Positions 6,439 to 12,915 of a stretch of DNA of 31,669 nt are shown piece after piece. How positions within the stretch are numbered: position 1 is the stretch's first letter; each line of letters starts with the position of its first letter. Under the pieces are notes generated by a model. The model made no database searches. It was not told the DNA's origin and was given only the letters and a program-made list of their open reading frames with translations. Source of the stretch: a virus; IMG/VR virus record IMGVR_UViG_3300023180_000241, positions 1-31,669 of that record, one strand, 5' to 3'. The position numbers were made by a program, and so were the translations under genes.

Positions 6439-8176
6439 CTGAGATCTCCCCGTAATCTATGTTCAGGTCATCGAAGTTTATGTCCATGAGAGATTCGGCG
6501 ATATCTGACGAGCTTTCCCCATCGCTATACCGACCGCATGTCGGGTCATACCTTAGATTGCAGCTACCCACTTCCCCTAGCCACTTGAACCTACACTTCC
6601 ATACGTTCATAGTGGTTGAGCCTTCGGATACATCGCGAGAAACTGTGAGTCCGAAGTCTGCCTTGGCCCACCAAGCAGCCGAGCCAGAGATATCCCCTCC
6701 GTTAGGGATCGGAACTTTTCCTCCCTCTCCCCGATACATCTTCTGCGGGTGAGCAACAATCCATATGTGGATGTGATGCTTCTTAGCAAAAGCATGGAGC
6801 TTGGTTAGCATTGTGCTGATCGCATCGGTCTCAAGGCTAACGTCGGTATAGTTAAATGGATCTATCAAAAGACCATTAACCTTCTCATGCTCCACGAGTA
6901 CCTCGGTCCTCCTGAGGATAGAGTCTATCGTGTTCGAGGATGACGAGTCCAAGAAGAAGAAGTGTCCATCTAGCCACTCCGAAGCCTTGACCAGATCATC
7001 CTCTCCGATCTTTGAAGCGCCCTCAAATATAGGTCTGCCAGAATACTTCTCTATGAGTTTGCCAGCATGGATCTCTATGGGATTCTCAGCGGAGAATATG
7101 GCGAACTTCCACTCCTCCTTCATGGCTAAAGAAACCATAAAGTAATCAATAAGCTCGCTCTTACCTGATCCGGGTACACCAGTCACAACAGTTACTTGAT
7201 CCGAGCATACGGTATACAAACTATCAATGGAAGTTAAACCTATCTTGGATCCGCCCTTGAACCCGCCAGTCCTCAGGTCGTCAATGTATTTCGTGACGGA
7301 CGAAGCTCTAATAATTCCTTCGTAAAGAATGTTCTTAACTTCTGATAGTGCTGTCTCCATAATCTGTGGGCCGTGAACTGAGAGTGCTTCGTTGGCATCC
7401 TTCACCCCGTACTTCGACCAGTCGATTGTCCCCACTCTCCTTCTTCCGAGGTAGTCAGTAAGGGATGAAGCAAACGCCTTGCCCTTCTCGTCTGCATCGA
7501 CAGCGACAACAACGTCTATCCTCCCTTCCTCCAAAGCTATAAGAACTGGACGCAGGAACTCGGGAGGGGCATCGCCTGACATGTTCGCGCCCTTAGGAAC
7601 GCTGTGAGCCTCTATGCCGCACGATCTCATAGCGATAGAGTCGAACTCTCCCTCGACAATTACAACCGTACCTGAGGCATCGTCGGGCAAGGAAGGGAAT
7701 AGCTGGTTGCATACGCCAGTCTGAGAGAAGTCTTTGCTACCAGCCGACCTCCACTTGATAGAGCCATCCTTATACTGGAAGCCTATAGCCTTGCTCTTGC
7801 ATCCAAGTCGATTGAAATACACATCGTCAGACTCAAGCAAACTATTCCTAATCTCACCTATCTTATTTATATCTATTGATCTAGATGATAAAACCTTACC
7901 GAGAAATTCCTCGCTCGCTGGTGAGAAATTAGGAGCCCTCCTGAGTGCAGGCTTGGACGGTGTATGTTCTAAGGCTTCGGTCATGAAAGTCTGTCCTTTC
8001 GCTTCGCAGTGGTGGCAATACCACACAGCTTGGTTTTCTTCAAACGTAATAGTTAAACACTTAACTTTTTTATTATGATCTTTTCTGTCATCTGAACACT
8101 CTGGACATCGGTAATTACGCTTACCCGGAGGGCCAGATGTAAACTCGCTGATGGCTAGATCTCGTATCAAACTCAT
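6392..8176 (-). CDS. Bifunctional DNA primase-helicase (T7 gp4/Twinkle type)
   Basis: 594 residues from ATG 8176 (AAGGG upstream); a TTG at 8191 is in frame but lacks a ribosome binding site. Order of domains: zinc ribbon with C24-x2-C27 and C54-x2-C57; TOPRIM primase core with VIVEGEFDS (E175) and VVAVDADEKG (D227, D229); DnaB/Twinkle-like RecA helicase core with Walker A GVPGSGKS at 333-340, Walker B GLLIDPFNY near 436-443, and IVAHPQK for the sensor/H motif; acidic C-terminal tail, as in T7 gp4, where the tail contacts the DNA polymerase. It would unwind DNA at the fork and prime the lagging strand. No DNA polymerase gene is seen in the window. Confidence 0.95.
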   Translation of the reverse strand: MSLIRDLAISEFTSGPPGKRNYRCPECSDDRKDHNKKVKCLTITFEENQAVWYCHHCEAKGQTFMTEALEHTPSKPALRRAPNFSPASEEFLGKVLSSRSIDINKIGEIRNSLLESDDVYFNRLGCKSKAIGFQYKDGSIKWRSAGSKDFSQTGVCNQLFPSLPDDASGTVVIVEGEFDSIAMRSCGIEAHSVPKGANMSGDAPPEFLRPVLIALEEGRIDVVVAVDADEKGKAFASSLTDYLGRRRVGTIDWSKYGVKDANEALSVHGPQIMETALSEVKNILYEGIIRASSVTKYIDDLRTGGFKGGSKIGLTSIDSLYTVCSDQVTVVTGVPGSGKSELIDYFMVSLAMKEEWKFAIFSAENPIEIHAGKLIEKYSGRPIFEGASKIGEDDLVKASEWLDGHFFFLDSSSSNTIDSILRRTEVLVEHEKVNGLLIDPFNYTDVSLETDAISTMLTKLHAFAKKHHIHIWIVAHPQKMYRGEGGKVPIPNGGDISGSAAWWAKADFGLTVSRDVSEGSTTMNVWKCRFKWLGEVGSCNLRYDPTCGRYSDGESSSDIAESLMDINFDDLNIDYGEISGEEQEEIQQDSWLED

Positions 8177-8206
8177 TTCTGCCCTTGACAAGACATACGA
8201 ATATGC

Positions 8207-8234
8207 CTTATATATGTTCCTAGTAGCTATTCAA
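8207..8234 (-). promoter_or_regulatory. Candidate sigma70-like promoter for the primase-helicase gene
   Basis: Read on the minus strand: TTGAAT (8234-8229), a 16-base spacer, then TATAAG (8212-8207), about 30 bases before the ATG at 8176. Four of six and five of six matches to consensus. It sits directly behind a hairpin terminator, a sensible terminator-promoter arrangement. Confidence 0.4.
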
Positions 8235-8264
8235 TAATAACCAGACCCCACCAAGGGGGTCTGG
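8232..8264 (-). terminator. Probable minus-strand terminator hairpin
   Basis: CCAGACCCC and GGGGTCTGG form a perfect 9-bp stem with a 6-base loop (8241-8264). On the minus strand it is followed by TTATTATTG, an imperfect U tract. It would end the RusA transcript before the primase gene, though read-through is likely. Confidence 0.5.
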
Positions 8265-8353
8265 GATATGTTCTCATAGATTCATATGCTCTCATATTCC
8301 TACTATCTATTAGAGCATAGACTATAGAGTTGGCTCGATCCTCCTGAGCCGAC

Positions 8354-8395
8354 GAGGAGGGGTAGGGTTTTATCCCTTTTTCCCTGCCCCTCCTC
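8354..8395 (-). other. Long 14-bp hairpin directly after the small gene downstream of rusA
   Basis: GAGGAGGGGTAGGG (8354-8367) pairs with CCCTGCCCCTCCTC (8382-8395), with a single T-G pair and a 14-base loop rich in T (A on the minus strand). It begins inside the stop codon of the small gene. Neither strand has a U tract after it, so it is not a standard terminator; an RNA 3' end-protecting or processing hairpin is possible. A second short hairpin, GGCTC/GAGCC, follows near 8334-8350. Nothing else is seen between 8265 and 8353. Confidence 0.5.
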
Positions 8396-8615
8396 AAATC
8401 AATCCCCTCCATTTCCTATACAGATCTTTCCGTATTCTGACTGGCATGTCCAAGAGATCGCTCGCTCGACGGCGAGCCTCGTACATATCCACGTCAGCGC
8501 AGTAGCACACCTCTTCAAAGAACGGCGTGTTAAACCACTGGATGACATCTTCCCAGTCAAGCGGATTTCCCTTGCATAGATCCTTGAATGCCTGCACAAT
8601 AACGGCTGCATTCAA
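8394..8615 (-). CDS. Small conserved phage protein after RusA, TTG start
   Basis: I place the start at TTG 8615, overlapping the RusA stop (TTGA), with GAGGAGG about 11 bases upstream. The frame could extend to 8783, but that would overlap RusA by 172 bases. The 73-residue product starts LNAAVIVQAFKDLCKG and continues with WEDVIQWFNTPFFEEVC and an Arg-rich tail. This pattern (an AVIVQA helix, then a W/F-rich motif and an E-R helix) is one I know from short uncharacterised proteins encoded near phage replication genes. Function unknown. Confidence 0.6.
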   Translation of the reverse strand: MNAAVIVQAFKDLCKGNPLDWEDVIQWFNTPFFEEVCYCADVDMYEARRRASDLLDMPVRIRKDLYRKWRGLI

Positions 8616-9010
8616 TCTTCTAAGAGCCTCCTCACTCCTATAAATGATCTCGGATTCTCCTTGTCTATCTGGTGATATGCTTTGATAATCTTGATCTGCC
8701 TGTCGTTCACTATCACTCCAGTCTCCTGAAGCAGATCCATTATCAGGCTTACGTCTAGGTCTGGTCTTCTTGTTGCGTACCATACTACTACCCCCAGCTC
8801 AACGTCGCCTTCGATCGGATGATCTTCCGATACTTGCGACAAGAAAAGTTTTTTATACTTAATTGCTTTTTCGCTCTTGATTACCCTTGGAATGCCCCGT
8901 ACTCTGACCAAGCGTCGGGAGTTTGACTTGCTTGCTGGCTCGCCTAACACCTCCTTGCTCCAGTCCCAGTCAGAGCTAATCAATATATCGCACTCATCCT
9001 CAGACGCCAT
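8612..9010 (-). CDS. RusA-like Holliday junction resolvase
   Basis: 132 residues, close to the usual RusA length. The signature is RRPDLDVSLIMDLLQETG followed by VIVNDRQI: D84, D86 and D103 match the acidic triad that binds metal in RusA. The lysine of the canonical DxDNxxK is replaced by I90 and its asparagine by V87, a variant I believe also occurs in other phage RusA-like proteins. It should cut four-way junctions made during recombination and replication, before packaging. It is the first gene of the leftward block and starts only 33 bases from the divergent exonuclease gene. ATG 9010 has GAGG upstream. Confidence 0.75.
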   Translation of the reverse strand: MASEDECDILISSDWDWSKEVLGEPASKSNSRRLVRVRGIPRVIKSEKAIKYKKLFLSQVSEDHPIEGDVELGVVVWYATRRPDLDVSLIMDLLQETGVIVNDRQIKIIKAYHQIDKENPRSFIGVRRLLED

Positions 9011-9043
9011 ACATAACCTCGCCAGTGATTGAAAGGGATAACT

Positions 9044-9934
9044 TTGAAGTTAGAGAACAAGCACAGGGCTCCTGAATCCTTCATGAGATTCTGTGCTAGT
9101 GACAGTTACTCGCGTGGAGAGAGTGACTTCTCCGCAACGGATCTGATTGAAGAGCCTAGAATCGTCGCATTAAAAAGGATGTATCCAGACATGGGAACTG
9201 AAGATCCGTATGAAAACCCTTGGAAGTACATAAGCACGATCTTTCACTCTCTGATGGAGTCTCATTCCCCGGACGGTGAGGTTGCTGAGCAGCGACTATT
9301 CTCCGAGATAGATGGTGTAAAAATATCTGGAGCTATGGACGTTCAGGTAATCTCTAATGGGAATGTGACTATTGGAGATTATAAAATGACCACATCGTAT
9401 GCGATTAAAGACACGAAAAAGTGGGAGCAACAGTTAAACATATACGCTTGGCTTGTCGAGAGAGAGTCTGGCTACAGTGTTAGAGAGCTTCTAGTCTACG
9501 CATTCATTAGAGACTGGAAGATATCCATGTCTGAGAAGATAGCCGACTACCCGTCCACGCCGGGCTTGACAATAGACATTCCCCTTTGGGATTTCTCTGA
9601 GCGTCAGGCTTTCATAGAAGCAAGGGTTGATCTGCACAGCAGGTGTGCGAGCATGAGCGAGGCGGAGCTACCTGCTTGCAGCGAGGAATCTAGGTGGCCC
9701 TCTGGAACTCTCTGGTCAGTTGAGTACCTTTTAGATTCCAATGAGCCATCTAAGAAATTCTTCAGAACAAAGCGAGATGCTAATAAGTTTATAGATAGTC
9801 TCAGCTTTGAAGATCAGTTATTCACTAACCTGAGTAAGACTTACGAGACGTTCAGAAGGTGCAAGTCTTACTGCGAGTTTTCTGACGTGTGTTCCGTGTG
9901 GAATGAATGGAAAGGATCTAGACAATATGACTGA
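9044..9934 (+). CDS. PD-(D/E)XK (RecB/Cas4-type) exonuclease
   Basis: 296 residues from TTG 9044, chosen because AAAGGG lies about 6 bases upstream; the upstream in-frame TTG 9029 has none. Nuclease motifs in order: SATDLIEEPRIVALK (N-terminal helix motif), H68, GAMDV with D99, GDYK with D112 and K114, and QLNIYAWL (Gln-x3-Tyr motif). The C-terminal FRRCKSYCEFSDVC has three cysteines, and C17 near the N-terminus could be the fourth, as in Cas4/AddB-type iron-sulfur nucleases; the cluster is inference. It would resect DNA ends for the Rad52-like protein encoded next. Its last bases overlap that gene's ATG (ATGACTGA). Confidence 0.85.
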   Translation: MKLENKHRAPESFMRFCASDSYSRGESDFSATDLIEEPRIVALKRMYPDMGTEDPYENPWKYISTIFHSLMESHSPDGEVAEQRLFSEIDGVKISGAMDVQVISNGNVTIGDYKMTTSYAIKDTKKWEQQLNIYAWLVERESGYSVRELLVYAFIRDWKISMSEKIADYPSTPGLTIDIPLWDFSERQAFIEARVDLHSRCASMSEAELPACSEESRWPSGTLWSVEYLLDSNEPSKKFFRTKRDANKFIDSLSFEDQLFTNLSKTYETFRRCKSYCEFSDVCSVWNEWKGSRQYD

Positions 9935-10619
9935 AGCAAAGGGAAAAAAGAGGGACGTGTCAGTGGAGCTTGCCCAGAAGGAGATTGCATTAAAGGCCCC
10001 CTTCCCTCCCCATAGAATAAAGTGGAGAGCTAGTGATTTCAGGGGGAGTAAGTCGAAAGCCCTTCTTTACATCGACGCTAGAGATGTGATGGAGCGTCTC
10101 GACGATGTGGTCGGTATCAATAACTGGAACACGGAATATAAAGACCTAGATAACAGATGCGTATGCAAGCTATCTGTTAGATATGTGAATGATTTCGATT
10201 GGATCACGAAGTCTGACGTTGGAACACAGTCTACTTTTGAAGGTGAAAAGGGTATGTATTCTGACGCTCTCAAGAGGGCTGCTGTTCAGCATGGGATCGG
10301 CAGATATTTATACGATGACAACATCCTTGGTAATAAATCTTTTCCAACAGCGGACAAGTATTTCACCAAGGAAGCAAACGAGGAGATCACAAAGCTAGTT
10401 ACAAATCATTACAGGATGCACACAAACCAGACTGCTGTTCATCTTGATACACTATTCAAATCAGCAATGACGCATAGCGCCCTTATGGATTGCTACCAAA
10501 AGAATAAAGATCTGGTAAATAAGCTGAAGGAGGAAGACTCCGTTGCGGCTGAGATTGTTGGAGCGTCATTCAAAAAATGGGCCAAAGTCCTGAAGGATAT
10601 GGAAGAAAAAAATGCCTAA
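9927..10619 (+). CDS. Rad52/Rad22-family single-strand annealing protein
   Basis: 230 residues from ATG 9927 with AAAGGA upstream; an earlier ATG at 9903 lies inside the nuclease gene. Residues 48-130 show the family core: LLYIDARDVMERLDDVVG, WNTEYKDL, SDVGTQSTFEGEKG and SDALKRAAVQHGIGRYLY, the last being the most recognisable segment. The protein should form rings that anneal complementary single strands, the phage counterpart of Red beta. The C-terminal 100 residues are helical and charged and not conserved in what I recall. It is in a coupled operon with a nuclease before and an SSB-like gene after, as expected for a two-component recombination module. Confidence 0.9.
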   Translation: MTEAKGKKRDVSVELAQKEIALKAPFPPHRIKWRASDFRGSKSKALLYIDARDVMERLDDVVGINNWNTEYKDLDNRCVCKLSVRYVNDFDWITKSDVGTQSTFEGEKGMYSDALKRAAVQHGIGRYLYDDNILGNKSFPTADKYFTKEANEEITKLVTNHYRMHTNQTAVHLDTLFKSAMTHSALMDCYQKNKDLVNKLKEEDSVAAEIVGASFKKWAKVLKDMEEKNA

Positions 10620-10986
10620 AGTATATGGAAGCATCAGAAAGAATGAGAATCGAAATAGCGACAGAGCCCCCGAGCTTACTGGTTATGTCAGGCTTGGTGG
10701 TTACAAGGGCCAGAGAGCAGAGGAGAAGAACAGGGAGTGTGCTTCTTGGCTAAGGAATCTCGCTAAGGATTTCGCTGAGAACAAGCAGACCTATATTAAC
10801 CTCGCTGTCTGGAAGGCTGAAGACAGAGAATCTGGCGAGCCTTATTTCTCGATCTGCATGGAGGACAGCGCATGGCGTTCATCCAATTCTGGTCAAGGGG
10901 GAGGCGGTCAATCACAGCGAAGTGTTCCGAACTCGGCCTCTCCGAAGAGCGCAGACCATTCGGAACTAGAGGACGTAGACTTTTAG
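10612..10986 (+). CDS. Probable single-strand DNA-binding protein (SSB-like architecture)
   Basis: 124 residues; the ATG overlaps the end of the Rad52 gene by 8 bases. The N-terminal 80 residues have aromatic and basic positions (GYVRLGGYKGQRAEEKN; YINLAVWKAEDRESGEPYFS) compatible with a small OB fold. A Gly/Ser/Gln linker (SSNSGQGGGGQSQRS) follows, then an acidic, Phe-ended tip (SELEDVDF), the usual layout of bacterial and phage SSBs, whose tip recruits partners. There is no direct family signature, so the call rests on architecture and on its place right after the annealase. An alternative is another small recombination accessory protein. Confidence 0.55.
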   Translation: MPKVYGSIRKNENRNSDRAPELTGYVRLGGYKGQRAEEKNRECASWLRNLAKDFAENKQTYINLAVWKAEDRESGEPYFSICMEDSAWRSSNSGQGGGGQSQRSVPNSASPKSADHSELEDVDF

Positions 10987-10991
10987 TTCTC

Positions 10992-11267
10992 ATGTTTAAA
11001 TCAGAGGACTATCTCAAGGATGTTCGCAGTCATGCTTGCCTGATCTGTGGCAAGGATGGGGTTGATGCACACCATCTGAGATCCTCTGTTACTGGTATAC
11101 ATACCGGAATTGGCATGAAGCGGTGCGGCGATGATCTCGCCGTGCCGCTATGCCGGACAGATCACATGCTTTGCCATGAGTTTGGCAGAGAGATAAAATT
11201 CTGGATCAAATACGGCGTCGATCCTATCCATTGGGCAGAGGAAAACTTTAAAAAGTGGAAGACTTAG
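10992..11267 (+). CDS. HNH-type nuclease (DUF968/Ref-like)
   Basis: 91 residues from ATG 10992; the frame extends back to 10872, but only as an overlap with the SSB-like gene, and no good ribosome binding site is found for either start. Motifs: CLICG and DAHHLR (C16, C19, H27, H28), then DDLAVPLC, TDH and CHEFG (C54, H58, H62). This is the zinc-binding HNH pattern of the small DUF968/Ref-like phage nucleases, in which the first histidine is catalytic and the cysteines structural. It would nick or cut DNA during recombination or replication. Neighbours are recombination genes, and it overlaps the next gene's GTG by 13 bases. Confidence 0.75.
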   Translation: MFKSEDYLKDVRSHACLICGKDGVDAHHLRSSVTGIHTGIGMKRCGDDLAVPLCRTDHMLCHEFGREIKFWIKYGVDPIHWAEENFKKWKT

Positions 11268-11728
11268 CCATTAAATTTGAAGCCCAACTTGTTTCTGCAA
11301 GCATGACAGCAAATGGCGGACACAAGATCGTCTTGAGAATAAACCCAGAAGACATATTGGATAACCCATACAACTCGCCAGAGAAGTCTATGGAGGCTTC
11401 AAAGGTGAGATCCCTAATGCTTCAACAACCGAACACAAGATTCATATGCGCTCTTGTTCAGCTAGAATCTGACAGCGACCAGCCAGTCGAGCCTGAGTCT
11501 ATAGTGAGGGCTAGGAAGATATCGAATGTTATCTCCATGCTTTGCCGAACTGAGAATGAAGAGCTTCTTGAATGGTTGAGCCATAGATTTATATGGCTAG
11601 AAGAGGATAAAGATTCCCTTTCCGCCCTGAAGGAAGTAGCTGGATTTAAATCTAGGTCCGAGTTAAAGTCCAACCCGGAAGCTGTTGAGTCTCTAGAAAG
11701 GATTGTCCGTGAGTACCGATCGAGCTAG
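11255..11728 (+). CDS. Hypothetical phage protein, 157 aa
   Basis: Probable GTG start at 11255 within the end of the HNH gene; no strong ribosome binding site. The first half is beta-prone (AQLVSASMTANGGHKIVLRI; NTRFICALVQLE) and the second half helical, ending ESLERIVREYRS. No family recognised. Its place in the recombination operon between the HNH nuclease and the DUF3310 gene suggests a role in DNA metabolism, but the sequence itself gives no clue. It overlaps the next gene by 20 bases. Confidence 0.65.
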   Translation: MEDLAIKFEAQLVSASMTANGGHKIVLRINPEDILDNPYNSPEKSMEASKVRSLMLQQPNTRFICALVQLESDSDQPVEPESIVRARKISNVISMLCRTENEELLEWLSHRFIWLEEDKDSLSALKEVAGFKSRSELKSNPEAVESLERIVREYRSS

Positions 11729-11975
11729 TCAAAACTTTGACCCTGTAACCAAGCCTGCCCATTACACGGAAGACAGGGAGCATGAAACGATTGACGTGAT
11801 AGAAGATTGGAATCTTGATTACCATCTAGGCAACGTAGTTAAGTATATTTCTAGAGCTGGTAGAAAGGGATCCTTGCTAGAGGATCTCAAGAAGGCAGAT
11901 TTCTTTCTCCACAGAAGACTCGATATCGAGTACGAGCGAGAAGAAGAAAGGGCTAAGCGCGAATGGGAGGGGTGA
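11709..11975 (+). CDS. DUF3310 protein (similar to T7 gp1.7-type proteins)
   Basis: About 88 residues from GTG 11709 (AAAGGA 6 bases upstream); TTG 11703 is an alternative. Signature segments: NFDPVTKPAHYTEDREHET, VIEDWNLDYHLGNVVKYI and SRAGRKGSLLEDLKKADF, the standard pattern of DUF3310, in which the conserved H-Y, the GN-V-KYI helix and the R-x-G-K turn are constant. A T7 relative, gp1.7, has been described as a nucleotide kinase; whether that applies here is unknown. It is near the end of the rightward operon and is followed by the 59-residue gene, which it overlaps by 13 bases. Confidence 0.85.
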   Translation: MSTDRASQNFDPVTKPAHYTEDREHETIDVIEDWNLDYHLGNVVKYISRAGRKGSLLEDLKKADFFLHRRLDIEYEREEERAKREWEG

Positions 11976-12142
11976 AAAATAGAAAAGGCGACTCCATCAA
12001 TCGCGAATGGTACGAAGCTCACACCGATAATAAGTTAACCAGAGTTATGGTTGTGTACGGGGGGAAGAAGAGAATGGTCTGGGGTATAAAGAGCGGTGAT
12101 TCATACCGCTTTGTAGACAAGTCCAAGGCTGTTCTCAGGTAG
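11963..12142 (+). CDS. Small protein of unknown function, 59 aa
   Basis: ATG 11963 overlaps the DUF3310 gene; AAGGG lies about 10 bases upstream. The product is basic with a short beta-type core: NREWYEAH, LTRVMVVYGGKKRMVWGI, YRFVDKSKAVLR. No motif recognised, though the size and charge would fit a small nucleic-acid-binding protein. Its stop is the last coding position before the structured spacer and tRNA-Ile. Confidence 0.55.
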   Translation: MGGVKNRKGDSINREWYEAHTDNKLTRVMVVYGGKKRMVWGIKSGDSYRFVDKSKAVLR

Positions 12143-12257
12143 TTTGCTGGCAACCTGAAAGAAGGGTTGATCGGGAGCGATCCTTTACAACGGGGATGGA
12201 TGAATATCTCGTTGCCAGCATATGATGACAGAGATAATCCATCCCTCTCCCGACCGT
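12143..12257 (+). ncRNA. Interlocking-repeat (pseudoknot-like) structured element upstream of tRNA-Ile
   Basis: Three perfect complementary pairs lie in this 115-base spacer and interlock: TGCTGGCAAC (12145-12154) with GTTGCCAGCA (12211-12220); TCGGGAG (12171-12177) with CTCCCGA (12247-12253); and GGGATGGAT (12193-12201), extended by TATCTC (12205-12210), with GAGATA (12231-12236) plus ATCCATCCC (12237-12245). The second 10-mer lies in the loop of the GGGATGGAT hairpin, so pairing 1 and pairing 3 can coexist only as a pseudoknot or as alternatives. Pairing 2 encloses pairing 3 and ends just before tRNA-Ile (12258). No coding frame fits. Not a known RNA family to me; a riboswitch, leader, or independent small RNA are all possible. 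Confidence 0.6.
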
Positions 12258-12334
12258 GGGCTCGTAACTCAGTCGGTTAGAGTGCCGTTCTTATAAAGCG
12301 GTGGTCGCGGGTTCGAGTCCCGCCGAGCCTACCA
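12258..12334 (+). tRNA. tRNA-Ile (anticodon UAU)
   Basis: Acceptor GGGCTCG/CGAGCCT (first pair G-U), D stem ACTC/GAGT, anticodon stem CCGTT/AGCGG with loop CTTATAA (anticodon TAT), T arm GCGGG-TTCGAGT-CCCGC, discriminator A, encoded CCA. 77 bases. It reads AUA directly, while most bacteria use a lysidine-modified tRNA-Ile(CAU). Confidence 0.93.
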
Positions 12335-12335
12335 C

Positions 12336-12551
12336 CTACCTGTCAGCAATCCTCATGCTGATACTGATACCGTCTATAACATTCCTTATGCTTTTCCTAA
12401 GCTCGTAGATAAGGTTCTCATCTAGAACTTGTTCTACTTCATCGGTAATCAGAAATCCCTCTGCGTTCATAAGACATACCTTTGCTTGATATAAACTAGC
12501 CAGAGATTTCTTCTGATTAGAAATCTCCGCTCTCAACATTTCCACCTTCAT
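12336..12551 (-). CDS. Small helical protein of unknown function, 71 aa
   Basis: Two starts are possible on the minus strand: ATG 12551 (ACAGG upstream) and ATG 12539 (AAGGTGG 4 bases upstream). The protein is nearly all helix, with an N-terminal coiled-coil-like stretch (LRAEISNQKKSLASLYQAKV) and a second helix IYELRKSIRNVIDGIS. No family recognised. The start overlaps the end of the SprT-like gene by about 35 bases. The stop is 1 base from the end of tRNA-Ile on the other strand. Confidence 0.55.
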   Translation of the reverse strand: MKVEMLRAEISNQKKSLASLYQAKVCLMNAEGFLITDEVEQVLDENLIYELRKSIRNVIDGISISMRIADR

Positions 12552-12915
12552 AAAAATACCTGTTCTCTACTTCGTACAATATTGAATAGAAGTTTTTATC
12601 ATGACCACCATATTTTCTTTTCCAGTGTGGTCCGTGTTTGTAGTGCGAAATCACATGGCAGTATTCATGTATCAATACGGATATAGATTCACTTCTAGAT
12701 AAGAACTTGCTGACTCTAATGAGCGGAGTACCACTTCCAAGCTCGACATAACCCAAGCAATCCTTTTCGGATTTGGGTAGTTTTTCGACCCTCAAACGAG
12801 TTTTTCGACCGTACTCATTTATTAGCCATTTATGTATCTGGTGCAACCTATCTCTCTTGGGTATCTGTTTACGAATACTTCGCCTTGATCCTTTCCATTC
12901 CGATCCATTCGACAT
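12517..12915 (-). CDS. SprT-like zinc metalloprotease
   Basis: 132 residues from ATG 12915, which follows TCAGGTGA; a GTG at 12924 is in frame and part of that site. The active-site helix is SVLIHEYCHVISHY, with H83, E84 and H87, and GGHDKNFYSIL supplies H105 as the third zinc ligand, the typical SprT/Wss1-like arrangement. The N-terminal 50 residues are basic, consistent with DNA binding. In cells such proteases degrade proteins crosslinked to DNA; the phage use is not established and other roles are possible. It overlaps the metallophosphoesterase gene by 47 bases. Confidence 0.75.
   Translation of the reverse strand: MSNGSEWKGSRRSIRKQIPKRDRLHQIHKWLINEYGRKTRLRVEKLPKSEKDCLGYVELGSGTPLIRVSKFLSRSESISVLIHEYCHVISHYKHGPHWKRKYGGHDKNFYSILYEVENRYFYEGGNVESGDF

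Noticed and set aside
8227-8412. 61-residue minus-strand open frame after the RusA unit
   Set aside because: It spans two hairpins, a probable terminator and a promoter candidate, and its translation looks like non-coding sequence; treated as spacer.
8616-8783. Extended 129-residue form of the small gene after RusA
   Set aside because: It would overlap RusA by 172 bases, and the extra N-terminal part is out-of-frame RusA sequence with no ribosome binding site.
10872-10991. Extended 131-residue form of the HNH protein
   Set aside because: The extra 40 residues overlap the SSB-like gene and read as out-of-frame sequence; the nuclease domain begins at ATG 10992.
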